Below are positions 1 to 6,893 of a stretch of 64,000 bases of DNA, piece by piece. The notes beneath the pieces were generated by a model. It saw nothing but the letters and a program-made list of their open reading frames with translations, searched no databases and had not been told where the DNA came from. The first letter of the stretch is position 1; each line of letters opens with the position of its first letter. Source of the DNA: JAQVEB01 sp028698105 (GTDB lineage Bacteria > Bacteroidota > Bacteroidia > Bacteroidales > Dysgonomonadaceae); the NCBI GenBank assembly GCA_964293155.1, contig CAXYYA010000002.1:1-64000 (forward strand), read 5' to 3'. A program made the translations under genes and the position numbers.

Positions 1-104
1 ATAACGCAGTATCTGACTAAATTAAAGTTACCGCACTAAAAGGTACAAGTCAGGACTGACATTTATCCACTATCTTTATCTTTTGTTTATTTCAACGCAA
101 TATT

Positions 105-1319
105 ATGAAAAATCTTGCTCCGTTCCTTGCATTACTATTCAGCGTGTTAGCTGAATACACAATGGCATGCACCACCGCCGTTATTTCCGGCAAAGCCACG
201 CCCGACGGGCGAAGTATGATCTGGAAATTGCGCGATGCCGATGAGTTGGAAAACAGTTTCCGTTATTTTAATGACGGGAAATACAGTTATATCGGGTTGG
301 TAAACTCCAAAGATACCGAAGGTAAAAACGTATGGGGCGGCTCCAACAGCGCGGGATTTGCCATTATGAACAGCGCGTCGTACAACGTGAACGTGGGCGA
401 TACCACTTCGCTGAAAGACATGGAAGGCGTTTTTATGAAACTGGCTTTGCAAACGTGCGCATCGTTGCAGGATTTGGAGAAATTGCTCGTTACCTATCCT
501 AAACCACGCGGGCTGGCAGCGCATTTCGGTGTGATTGATGCCAACGGCGGAGCTGCTTTTTACGAAGTAAACAACCAAACGTGGACAAAATTCGATGCCA
601 ATACCGACCCGAACGGTTACGTTCTTCGCACCAACTATTCCGAAACGGGAACCAAAGACGAAGGCTACGGCTTTATTCGCCGACAAACGGCTGAAAAAAT
701 ATTCGCGGAAGCGAAACAACAAAACCGGTTGAATTATCAGACCATTATTCAGGAATTTACCCGGTGTTTTTATCATCCGGTTTTCGGGCTGGATTATCGG
801 AAGAAATACGAAAGCGGAAATTTCGATACCGAGTTTGTGGCATCCGATGATTTTCTTACGCGCCACAGTTCGGCTTCGTCTATCATTGTGCAAGGCGTGA
901 AAAAAGGCGAATCGCCCGATATGAATACGATCTGGGCACAAGCGGGTTTTCCCGAAACGTCCGTGGCAATTCCGCTCTGGGTGCGCGGCGGTGAAAATCT
1001 TCCGTTATTGGTGCAATACGATGATATGATAAAAAACAGTCCGCTCAACGCGGATGCCATGAAATGGAAAAACAACGCCTACCCCATCGGTCGTTCCGAC
1101 GGTTACCACTACCTGAAGATGACGGAACTCATCAATAAAGACAACACCGGTTACGTGCAACGCATAGAACAAATGGAAAAAGACGTTTTCTTTCTCACGG
1201 AAGAGAAACTGGAAATGTGGCGAAAAGATTTGCCCGACCCGTTTTCGATCAGCGTTTTTTACGATACGTTGGATAGGAAAGTGGGGGATTTTTATGCGGA
1301 AGAAGATGTTTCACGCTGA
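105..1319 (+). CDS. Exported Ntn-type amidohydrolase (C45/C69-like, linear amide hydrolase)
   Basis: This 404-residue protein has a signal peptide of about 21 residues that ends at Ala21 and is followed directly by Cys22-Thr-Thr. In the Ntn-hydrolase superfamily (penicillin acylase, choloylglycine hydrolase, C45 and C69 peptidases) the catalytic nucleophile is a mature N-terminal Cys. Cleavage after Ala21 would expose it, and the phrase CTTAVISGKATPDG is typical of the start of that fold. The likely role is hydrolysis of linear amide or dipeptide bonds in the periplasm; the substrate cannot be read from the sequence. The start is ATG 105, behind a TATCTTT -7-like box near 82. The last codons and stop lie inside a palindromic repeat (1309-1402), so the C-terminal three residues may be repeat-derived. 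The exact subfamily is uncertain. Confidence 0.7.
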   Translation: MKNLAPFLALLFSVLAEYTMACTTAVISGKATPDGRSMIWKLRDADELENSFRYFNDGKYSYIGLVNSKDTEGKNVWGGSNSAGFAIMNSASYNVNVGDTTSLKDMEGVFMKLALQTCASLQDLEKLLVTYPKPRGLAAHFGVIDANGGAAFYEVNNQTWTKFDANTDPNGYVLRTNYSETGTKDEGYGFIRRQTAEKIFAEAKQQNRLNYQTIIQEFTRCFYHPVFGLDYRKKYESGNFDTEFVASDDFLTRHSSASSIIVQGVKKGESPDMNTIWAQAGFPETSVAIPLWVRGGENLPLLVQYDDMIKNSPLNADAMKWKNNAYPIGRSDGYHYLKMTELINKDNTGYVQRIEQMEKDVFFLTEEKLEMWRKDLPDPFSISVFYDTLDRKVGDFYAEEDVSR

Positions 1320-1402
1320 TAAACGCGGATTGATTACGCAAATTTTCGCAGAAAAATAATCGGCGTCTATCCGCGAAATAATTTGCGACAATCTGCGTGA
1401 AA
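1309..1402. repeat. Imperfect palindromic dispersed-type repeat (REP-like)
   Basis: The outer arms TTTCACGC (1309-1316) and GCGTGAAA (1395-1402) are perfect complements. Inside them, ACGCGGATTG...GCAAATT on the left is mirrored by AATTTGCGACAATCTGCGT on the right with few mismatches, giving a long cruciform or hairpin. The repeat covers the stop codon of the upstream hydrolase and extends to the putative start of the kinase gene. Elements of this wording are common between genes in Bacteroidota; copy number in this genome cannot be seen from one window. Confidence 0.6.
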
Positions 1403-1411
1403 AAAATATTT

Positions 1412-1933
1412 ATGAAATCTATTTTATTCATATTTTCAGGACTGCCTGCTACGGGAAAATCAGTATTGGCACAATTCGTGGCAAAAGAATACAACGCAGT
1501 TTATCTGCGAATCGACACGGTTGAACAAGGATTACGTGATGTGTGCAATATGAATGTACAAGGCGAAGGATATCGGTTATCGTACCGGATTGCTGCCGAT
1601 AATTTGCGATTGGGAAACCACGTTGTTGCCGATTCCTGCAACCCAATCCAACTCACCCGCGACGAGTGGCAGGAAACTGCCGAAAAAAACGGTGCGGAGT
1701 TTATCAACATCGAAGTCGCTTGCTCAGACATAAATGAACACCGAAAACGGGTCGAAGAACGAAAAAGCGATATTCCGGGATTAAAACTGCCGACGTGGGA
1801 AGATGTCGAAAACCGAGAATACCATCCGTGGAAAAGTAACAGAATTGTAATTGATACAGCAAATAAATCGGTAGAAGAAAGTTTGGAAGAGATAAAGCGG
1901 AAAATTAGAGCACATTTAAAACATAAAACATAA
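1412..1933 (+). CDS. Small P-loop kinase (AAA_33 / zeta-toxin-like fold)
   Basis: This 173-residue cytosolic protein starts with a hydrophobic strand and a Walker A loop, GLPATGKS, within the first 20 residues. It continues with the L-R-I-D-T pattern of nucleoside or sugar kinases of the predicted-kinase family (COG0645-like). It probably phosphorylates a small molecule; the substrate is unknown. I prefer ATG 1412. An in-frame GTG at 1397 would add five residues but lies inside the palindromic repeat that ends at 1402. It resembles zeta toxins in fold, but there is no antitoxin gene beside it, so a housekeeping kinase is more likely. It is followed by the palindromic promoter region of the DUF4143 gene. 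Confidence 0.65.
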   Translation: MKSILFIFSGLPATGKSVLAQFVAKEYNAVYLRIDTVEQGLRDVCNMNVQGEGYRLSYRIAADNLRLGNHVVADSCNPIQLTRDEWQETAEKNGAEFINIEVACSDINEHRKRVEERKSDIPGLKLPTWEDVENREYHPWKSNRIVIDTANKSVEESLEEIKRKIRAHLKHKT

Positions 1934-1939
1934 CATTTC

Positions 1940-1995
1940 TCGGATATAACCGAAAATTATTATGGTTTTTTTAGGTTATATCCTAAAATTATTAT
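1940..1995 (+). promoter_or_regulatory. Two tandem palindromic operators in the DUF4143 promoter
   Basis: Two short hairpin-type palindromes, TCGG-ATATAA-CCGA (1940-1953) and TTTAGG-TTATAT-CCTAAA (1970-1987), are each followed by the same 11-mer AAAATTATTAT (1953-1963 and 1985-1995). The period is exactly 32 bp, close to three helical turns. The second copy abuts the -7 box. The two palindrome loops are reverse complements of each other. The arrangement suggests a dimeric or cooperative repressor site controlling the downstream ATPase gene; this is inference from layout only. Confidence 0.55.
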
Positions 1996-2002
1996 ACTTT
2001 TG
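1995..2002 (+). promoter_or_regulatory. -7 promoter box of the DUF4143 ATPase gene
   Basis: TACTTTTG matches the Bacteroidota TAnnTTTG -7 consensus and ends 16 bp before ATG 2019, giving a very short 5' leader. The palindrome at 1970-1987 covers the spacer upstream of it. Confidence 0.6.
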
Positions 2003-2018
2003 AGTAAAAAATGCAGTA

Positions 2019-3152
2019 ATGATACAAAGACAGCTCAAAAATATCATACAATCAAGACTTTTTCAAAAAAAGGCGATCATTATTGTCGGCCCTAGGCAAG
2101 TAGGCAAAACTACTCTTTTGAAAGAAATTGTAAGCTCCTCCGGTAAAAAAACAATTTACTTGAATTGCGATGAACCCGATATGCGCGAACGATTAGAGTC
2201 GGTTACATCCGTGCAGCTGAAAGCGCTCATCGGTGATGCGGAAATCGTTTCGATCGATGAAGCACAACGTGTTAAGGACATTGGAATTACACTTAAATTG
2301 ATCGTTGATAATTTACCAGAAAAACAACTTTTGGTTACAGGCTCATCCGCATTAGAACTCTCTAACTCAATCAACGAACCATTGACCGGAAGAAAGTTTG
2401 AATATAGACTTTTTCCTTTTTCTTTCCAAGAATTATCCGATTTCTCTGATTTGTTAACCGAGCAACGCCTGTTGGAAAAAAGACTTATTTACGGGTATTA
2501 TCCCGACGTTGTCAACAACCCTGGAAATGAACGAGAAATCCTCACAAATATTTTATCAAGCTATTTATACAAAGATATTTTTGAGTTTCAGGATATTCGC
2601 AAACCCGAAATTATTGAAAAATTACTACAAGCTCTCGCCCTGCAAATTGGCAGTGAGGTCTCTTTTAATGAATTATCTCAGTTATTGGGTATTGATAATT
2701 CAACCGTACAGCGATATGTATATTTGCTTGAAAAGGCATTTGTCATCTATCATCTACGCCCGTTTAGCCGAAATGTACGGAACGAATTAAAAAAAAGCGT
2801 TAAGATATATTTTTACGATAACGGCATTCGGAATGCATTGATAACTAACTATAAACCTTTAAAACTAAGAAGCGATGTCGGCGCGCTTTGGGAAAACTTC
2901 TTGATTACGGAACGATACAAAAGAAATAGCTACCGAATGGACTATGCCAATGTTCATTTCTGGAGGACAACACAACAGCAGGAAATTGATTATATCGAAG
3001 ACCGCGACGACTTTTTAAATTGTTACGAATTTAAATGGAACCCCGAAAAAAAAGCAAAATTATCAAAAACCTTTTCTGAGGCTTATCCTAATTCGAAACT
3101 GGAAGTTGTAAACAGTAAAAATTACACATCATTTATCACGAACGTAGAATGA
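2019..3152 (+). CDS. AAA_14 / DUF4143 ATPase
   Basis: This 377-residue protein has the AAA_14 ATPase domain with Walker A GPRQVGKTT at residues 24-32, a Walker B region IVSIDEAQ around 76-83, a sensor-type VTGSSALEL near 107-115 and the family phrase LTGRKFEY with its arginine near 122-129. The C-terminal half matches DUF4143, a winged-helix plus nuclease-like fold. Members are widespread in Bacteroidetes and patchily distributed; their function is unproven. The gene has its own promoter with two palindromes. Its stop overlaps the start of the next gene by four bases (ATGA, 3149-3152), so the two are probably translationally coupled. The A+T-rich leader and odd position upstream of a metabolic gene suggest later insertion. 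Confidence 0.85.
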   Translation: MIQRQLKNIIQSRLFQKKAIIIVGPRQVGKTTLLKEIVSSSGKKTIYLNCDEPDMRERLESVTSVQLKALIGDAEIVSIDEAQRVKDIGITLKLIVDNLPEKQLLVTGSSALELSNSINEPLTGRKFEYRLFPFSFQELSDFSDLLTEQRLLEKRLIYGYYPDVVNNPGNEREILTNILSSYLYKDIFEFQDIRKPEIIEKLLQALALQIGSEVSFNELSQLLGIDNSTVQRYVYLLEKAFVIYHLRPFSRNVRNELKKSVKIYFYDNGIRNALITNYKPLKLRSDVGALWENFLITERYKRNSYRMDYANVHFWRTTQQQEIDYIEDRDDFLNCYEFKWNPEKKAKLSKTFSEAYPNSKLEVVNSKNYTSFITNVE

Positions 3153-5971
3153 CCACTCAACAACGATACACCCACCTCACCCAACTGTTCCCTAAAGAAC
3201 AGGTTTTTACCGACGAACTCTACCGCCTGACCAAAGGCACCGATGCCGGACTGTATCGACTTGTGCCAAAGGCCGTTGTAAAAGTAAATTCTGAAGACGA
3301 AGTCATCCGGTTGCTGCAATTTTGCCATCGCGAAAACGTGCCGATAACCTTCAAAGCCGCAGGTACAAGCCTAAGCGGACAGACCATTTCGGATTCCGTT
3401 CTGATGGAAATCGGGCAGGGATTCGAGTTTTCGGCGATAACGGATAACGGAAAAACAGCAACTTTCGGCGTGGGATTGACCGGAACAGCAGCAAACCGTA
3501 TGTTGCAACGTTATAGCCGAAAACTCGGACCAAAACCGGCATCAATAAATTCAGCAAAAATTGGCGGGATTGTTTCCAACAACGCGAGCGGATCGAGTTA
3601 CGGCATCAAATACAACAGTTACAACACCGTAAAGTCAATGCGGATTATTTTTGCCGACGGAACGCTGTTAGACACTTCGGACAAAGCAAGTTGCGAGAGT
3701 TTTCTCACATCGCATCCTGCGCTTATCGCTCAAATCAATGAACTTCATCGCGAAGCGACCGAAAACGAAGCGGTAAAATCGCGTATTTCGGAAAAATTTC
3801 AACTCAAAAACACGTGCGGATATGGAGTGAATTCCCTCGTTGATTTTAGCGACCCGATACAAATCATTCAGCATCTGATGATTGGCGCCGAAGGAACACT
3901 TGGTTTTATTTCGCAAGTAACGTTCGAAACCGTTCACGATGCTCCGCTTAAAGCCACGGCAATGGTTTATTTTCAAAATCTTCGCGACGTGTGCGAGGCC
4001 ATTCTTCCGCTTCGCGAGTGTTTGGTGAGTGCTGCGGAATTGATGGACAGAAACGCGCTTCGCGCAGTCGAAGAGCAAGACGGAATGCCGGCGGAACTGA
4101 AATCGCTTCCCGAAACGGCTGCCGCCCTGCTTATAGATACATCGGCCGACGATGAAGAAACGTTGCAACAGCAAATGCTTGAAATAGAAGCCAAATTGGC
4201 TCATATTCAAACGATTTTTCCTATAAAATTCACCACCGATAAACATCTCTACAACACCTATTGGAACGTTAGAAACGGTTTGTTCACATCGGCAGCGGCG
4301 GCGCGCCCCAAAAATACGCTGAGCATTATCGAAGACGTGGCTTTTCGCGCCGAAGTGCTTCCCGACGCGCTCACCGATTTGCGCCAACTGCTTGTGGATT
4401 CAGGCTACGCCGATGCCGTGATGTGGGGACATTTGCTGGACGGGAACGTGCATTTTACGGTTTCGGCCGACATCAACAGTCAAGAAGGAATTGCGCGTTA
4501 TGGCGCGTTTATGCACACGCTTGCCGATTTGGTAACGCAGCGGCACGATGGCAGCCTGAAAGCCGAACACGGAACGGGACGAAATATGGCGCCTTTCGTG
4601 GAAAAAGAATGGGGAACAGAGATTTACGGGCTGATGAAACGGATAAAATCGGCTTTTGACCCGACAAATATGCTGAATCCGGGCGTGATCATCAACGACG
4701 ATAAAGAAGTTTTTATCAAAAACCTGAAAAACATTCCATCCGCCAATCCACTGATTGACAAGTGCATCGAGTGCGGTTTCTGCGAAGTGAATTGTCCGTC
4801 GAAAAACCTTACGCTTACGCCTCGACAACGCATTGTGGCGTTTCGTCGCCTGACGGAACTTGCCGACAATAATTCCGATAAAAAAACGCGCGAGAAATGG
4901 GCGAAGGAAATGTCGTACGAATTTAACGAAACGTGTGCCACCGATGGTTTGTGCGCCATCGCGTGCCCTGTAGGAATCGATACGGGAAAATTGGTAAAAG
5001 AGCTTCGGTGGACCGAAAACGGAAAATTTGCTAACAGCATCGCAAGCGGAATTGCCAATAATATGTCGCCCGTAGCGTCGGTGTTGCGCGGAGTATTGAA
5101 AATCCCCCATTCCATCGGGAAAACCGTAGGTTACAACCAAATGGAGAGCGTTACGAAAGGATTGTACAAAATGGGCGATGGCGTTTTTCCGTTGTGGACA
5201 CGATACACGCCGTCGGGAAGCCGGAAAATCGTGCGCAACATTTTCCCTACCGACAATGCCGATGCGCCGATGGCGGTTTATTTTCCGTCGTGCATTACCC
5301 GATCGATGGGCGGGCCGTCGTTCGGATACAACGAAAACGAAGACGTACCGCAAAAAATGTTGTCATTGTTGCGAAAAGCCAATTACACGGTGATCATTCC
5401 CGAAGGAAAAGACAAATTGTGTTGCGGAATGGCGTTCAGCAGCAAAGGTTTTCGCAAGCAGGCGCAGCAAAAAGAAAACGAGTTGAACGAAGCGTTGCTG
5501 AAAGCAAGTCGTAACGGCGAATTACCTATCGTATGCGATATGAGTCCGTGCCTGTTGCACATGCGCGAAACGCTCGACCCGCGCCTGAAATTATACGACC
5601 AAGTGGAGTTTATTCACGATTTTCTGTTAGACCGGCTTACGTTTGAAAAAAAACCGATTTCCGTCGCCGTCCACACTACGTGCAGCAGCACGAAAATGCA
5701 ATTGGAAGAAAAATTGTTCAATGTAGCATCGCTTTGCGCTGAAAAAGTCATCGTTCCCGAGGATGTTCGTTGTTGCGGATGGGCGGGCGACCGCGGGTTT
5801 TTCTATCCCGAACTCAACAATTCGGCGCTCGCGCCGCTCAAACACGGCATCGGAGATGCAACCGAAGGGTATTCAAACAGCCGGACGTGCGAAATTGGGT
5901 TGTCGATAAATAGCGGCATGGCGTATAAATCGTTGGTGTATTTGGTGGATAAATGTGCGAGGGGGAGATAG
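3149..5971 (+). CDS. FAD- and Fe-S-containing dehydrogenase (D-lactate / 2-hydroxyacid type)
   Basis: This 940-residue fusion enzyme has an N-terminal FAD-binding PCMH domain (about residues 45-230, including AAGTSLSGQT), an FAD-oxidase C-terminal domain (about 240-520), a two-cluster ferredoxin region and a CCG-type heterodisulfide-reductase-like tail. The Fe-S cysteines are visible as CIECGFCEVNCP (C539, C542, C545, C549) and C596...C602...C606-P. CCG motifs sit at 758-760 and 875-877. Family members oxidise D-lactate, D-2-hydroxyglutarate or glycolate and pass electrons to quinone. There are no membrane segments or signal peptide, so it is probably at the inner face of the membrane. The start overlaps the DUF4143 stop by four bases. 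The exact 2-hydroxyacid is not determinable here. Confidence 0.87.
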   Translation: MTTQQRYTHLTQLFPKEQVFTDELYRLTKGTDAGLYRLVPKAVVKVNSEDEVIRLLQFCHRENVPITFKAAGTSLSGQTISDSVLMEIGQGFEFSAITDNGKTATFGVGLTGTAANRMLQRYSRKLGPKPASINSAKIGGIVSNNASGSSYGIKYNSYNTVKSMRIIFADGTLLDTSDKASCESFLTSHPALIAQINELHREATENEAVKSRISEKFQLKNTCGYGVNSLVDFSDPIQIIQHLMIGAEGTLGFISQVTFETVHDAPLKATAMVYFQNLRDVCEAILPLRECLVSAAELMDRNALRAVEEQDGMPAELKSLPETAAALLIDTSADDEETLQQQMLEIEAKLAHIQTIFPIKFTTDKHLYNTYWNVRNGLFTSAAAARPKNTLSIIEDVAFRAEVLPDALTDLRQLLVDSGYADAVMWGHLLDGNVHFTVSADINSQEGIARYGAFMHTLADLVTQRHDGSLKAEHGTGRNMAPFVEKEWGTEIYGLMKRIKSAFDPTNMLNPGVIINDDKEVFIKNLKNIPSANPLIDKCIECGFCEVNCPSKNLTLTPRQRIVAFRRLTELADNNSDKKTREKWAKEMSYEFNETCATDGLCAIACPVGIDTGKLVKELRWTENGKFANSIASGIANNMSPVASVLRGVLKIPHSIGKTVGYNQMESVTKGLYKMGDGVFPLWTRYTPSGSRKIVRNIFPTDNADAPMAVYFPSCITRSMGGPSFGYNENEDVPQKMLSLLRKANYTVIIPEGKDKLCCGMAFSSKGFRKQAQQKENELNEALLKASRNGELPIVCDMSPCLLHMRETLDPRLKLYDQVEFIHDFLLDRLTFEKKPISVAVHTTCSSTKMQLEEKLFNVASLCAEKVIVPEDVRCCGWAGDRGFFYPELNNSALAPLKHGIGDATEGYSNSRTCEIGLSINSGMAYKSLVYLVDKCARGR

Positions 5972-6019
5972 GGTGACTTGGGGAGAAGGCGACTTGGAGA
6001 GAGGGTGAGTGGGAGAAAA
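5958..6019 (+). repeat. G/A-rich degenerate tandem tract
   Basis: The end of the dehydrogenase gene and the 48 bases after it are almost free of C and T on the plus strand and consist of degenerate units of the form GGTGACTTGGGGAGA. The tract begins inside the last codons and ends at the hairpin at 6020. It looks like a low-complexity or purine-rich repeat, not coding sequence. Confidence 0.45.
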
Positions 6020-6050
6020 AGCATCTGACCGCTCTAAGCCGGTCTGATGC
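6020..6050 (-). terminator. Hairpin with T-run on the minus strand
   Basis: GCATCTGACCG and CGGTCTGATGC pair with one mismatch across a short loop. On the minus strand the hairpin is followed by TTTTTC, as in an intrinsic terminator. On the plus strand it is followed by ATAAAAT, a poor tract. No minus-strand gene ends here, so it may be an orphan terminator or a weak bidirectional one for the dehydrogenase gene. Confidence 0.45.
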
Positions 6051-6083
6051 ATAAAATGAAAACATTCAACGTTATCAATTTAG

Positions 6084-6110
6084 ATATTTCGGTGCGCCGC
6101 ACCGAAATAT
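6084..6110. repeat. Left-end palindrome of the IS200-type element
   Basis: The 27-base palindrome has arms ATATTTCGGTGCG and CGCACCGAAATAT around position 6097. Its core GGTGC-nnn-GCACC recurs at 6652-6664 and 6802-6814 with a different 3-base centre each time. Confidence 0.75.
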
Positions 6111-6136
6111 AAAATGCTCAATCCTAAATATTTTCC

Positions 6137-6144
6137 TATCTTTG
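6137..6144 (+). promoter_or_regulatory. -7 box of the transposase gene
   Basis: TATCTTTG fits TAnnTTTG and lies 28 bp before ATG 6173, downstream of the left palindrome, so the element carries its own promoter. Confidence 0.55.
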
Positions 6145-6172
6145 TTTTTCTCATCAACAAACATAAAACCGT

Positions 6173-6634
6173 ATGGCAAACACCTACACGCAATGTTACG
6201 TACATGTTGTTTTCGCGCCTAAAAATCGCGAAGCACTCATCAAAAAAGAGTGGAAAGATGATCTCGAAAAATACATTACCGGCATTGTACAAAACAATTC
6301 GCACAAACTTCTTGCAATTTATGCAATGGAAAACCACGTGCATATTCTTATCGGGTACAATGTAAATCAACTAATTCCAAAATTGGTGGAAGAAATAAAA
6401 ACATCTTCCAATGCTTGGGTAAATCAGAATAGATTCTCGAAATTCAAATTTGAGTGGCAATTGGGATATGGCGCATTTACGCATTCGAAATCGCAAATAG
6501 ACTCGGTCGTGAAATACATTTTGAATCAGGAAAATCATCATAAAAAGAAGTCGTTGAGAGAAGAATATTTGGAGATTTTGGCGAAGAACGATATTAATTA
6601 TAACGAGGCGTATTTGTTCGATTTTTTTGATTGA
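6173..6634 (+). CDS. tnpA: Y1-transposase, IS200/IS605 TnpA or RAYT type
   Basis: This intact 153-residue protein belongs to the Y1_Tnp (PF01797) family of HUH single-strand transposases. The metal-binding HUH motif is visible as ENHVHILIG (His55, His57). The nucleophilic tyrosine is most likely Tyr115 in the conserved phrase VKYILNQENHH. Length and motif spacing match functional IS200-type transposases, and there is no stop or frameshift. It would excise and insert single-stranded DNA by recognising the flanking hairpins. No accessory gene accompanies it. Whether it mobilises itself or only maintains REP sequences is undecided. Confidence 0.85.
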   Translation: MANTYTQCYVHVVFAPKNREALIKKEWKDDLEKYITGIVQNNSHKLLAIYAMENHVHILIGYNVNQLIPKLVEEIKTSSNAWVNQNRFSKFKFEWQLGYGAFTHSKSQIDSVVKYILNQENHHKKKSLREEYLEILAKNDINYNEAYLFDFFD

Positions 6635-6651
6635 GATTTTGGGAATATTTC

Positions 6652-6814
6652 GGTGCACTGCACCTTGGGTTTGTAAACAATCCCAATTACTACAAATCCC
6701 GGCGCTGCTAGGCAGCTAACCCACAGCCGCCACAACGCACGACAATCAAGCCGCGGCGCGGCGCCAATCTTTGTAGCTTGTAACGGCATTTACAAATCGA
6801 AGGTGCAGCGCACC
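6652..6814. repeat. Inverted REP-like pair (BIME-like unit)
   Basis: The 26 bases at 6652-6677 and the reverse complement of 6789-6814 agree at 23 positions, including the GGTGC-nnn-GCACC hairpin and the adjoining TTTGTAAA. The interval between them also contains a quasi-palindrome TTGGG...CCCAA (6665-6686) and a CG-rich run. This is the layout of a bacterial interspersed mosaic element: two REP hairpins in opposite orientation. It fills the gap between the transposase gene and argS. Confidence 0.65.
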
Positions 6815-6860
6815 GCCACATTCAATCCAAAATCCGAAATCGTAAATCGCAAATTCTTGT

Positions 6861-6868
6861 TATCTTTG
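6861..6868 (+). promoter_or_regulatory. -7 box of argS
   Basis: TATCTTTG matches TAnnTTTG and is 25 bp upstream of ATG 6894. No clear -33 element is seen. Confidence 0.6.
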
Positions 6869-6893
6869 CACTCTCAATCAGCAATTCACAACA

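Larger units (their letters stand above)
6084..6664 (+). mobile_element. IS200-type (single tyrosine transposase) element, about 0.6 kb
   Basis: The transposase gene at 6173-6634 is bracketed by two related palindromes in the same orientation. The left one (6084-6110) has perfect 13-base arms around a single central base. The right one (6645-6664) repeats the left arm ATATTTCGGTGC and the GCACC half. Subterminal imperfect hairpins at both ends are the hallmark of IS200/IS605 elements and of REP sequences used by RAYT transposases. The exact cleavage sites cannot be fixed from sequence alone, so the ends given are those of the hairpins. No tnpB is present. Confidence 0.65.

Noticed and set aside
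1412..1933. P-loop kinase as the toxin of a zeta-type toxin-antitoxin pair
   Set aside because: No small antitoxin gene precedes or follows it, and the fold is common to many metabolic kinases.
2019..3152. DUF4143 ATPase as part of a defence island
   Set aside because: There are no nuclease, restriction, CRISPR or phage genes around it; the neighbours are metabolic.
4400..5353. Long minus-strand frames opposite the FAD/Fe-S dehydrogenase
   Set aside because: They are shadows of a gene with several fixed Fe-S motifs; their translations are Arg/His-rich and without domain signatures.
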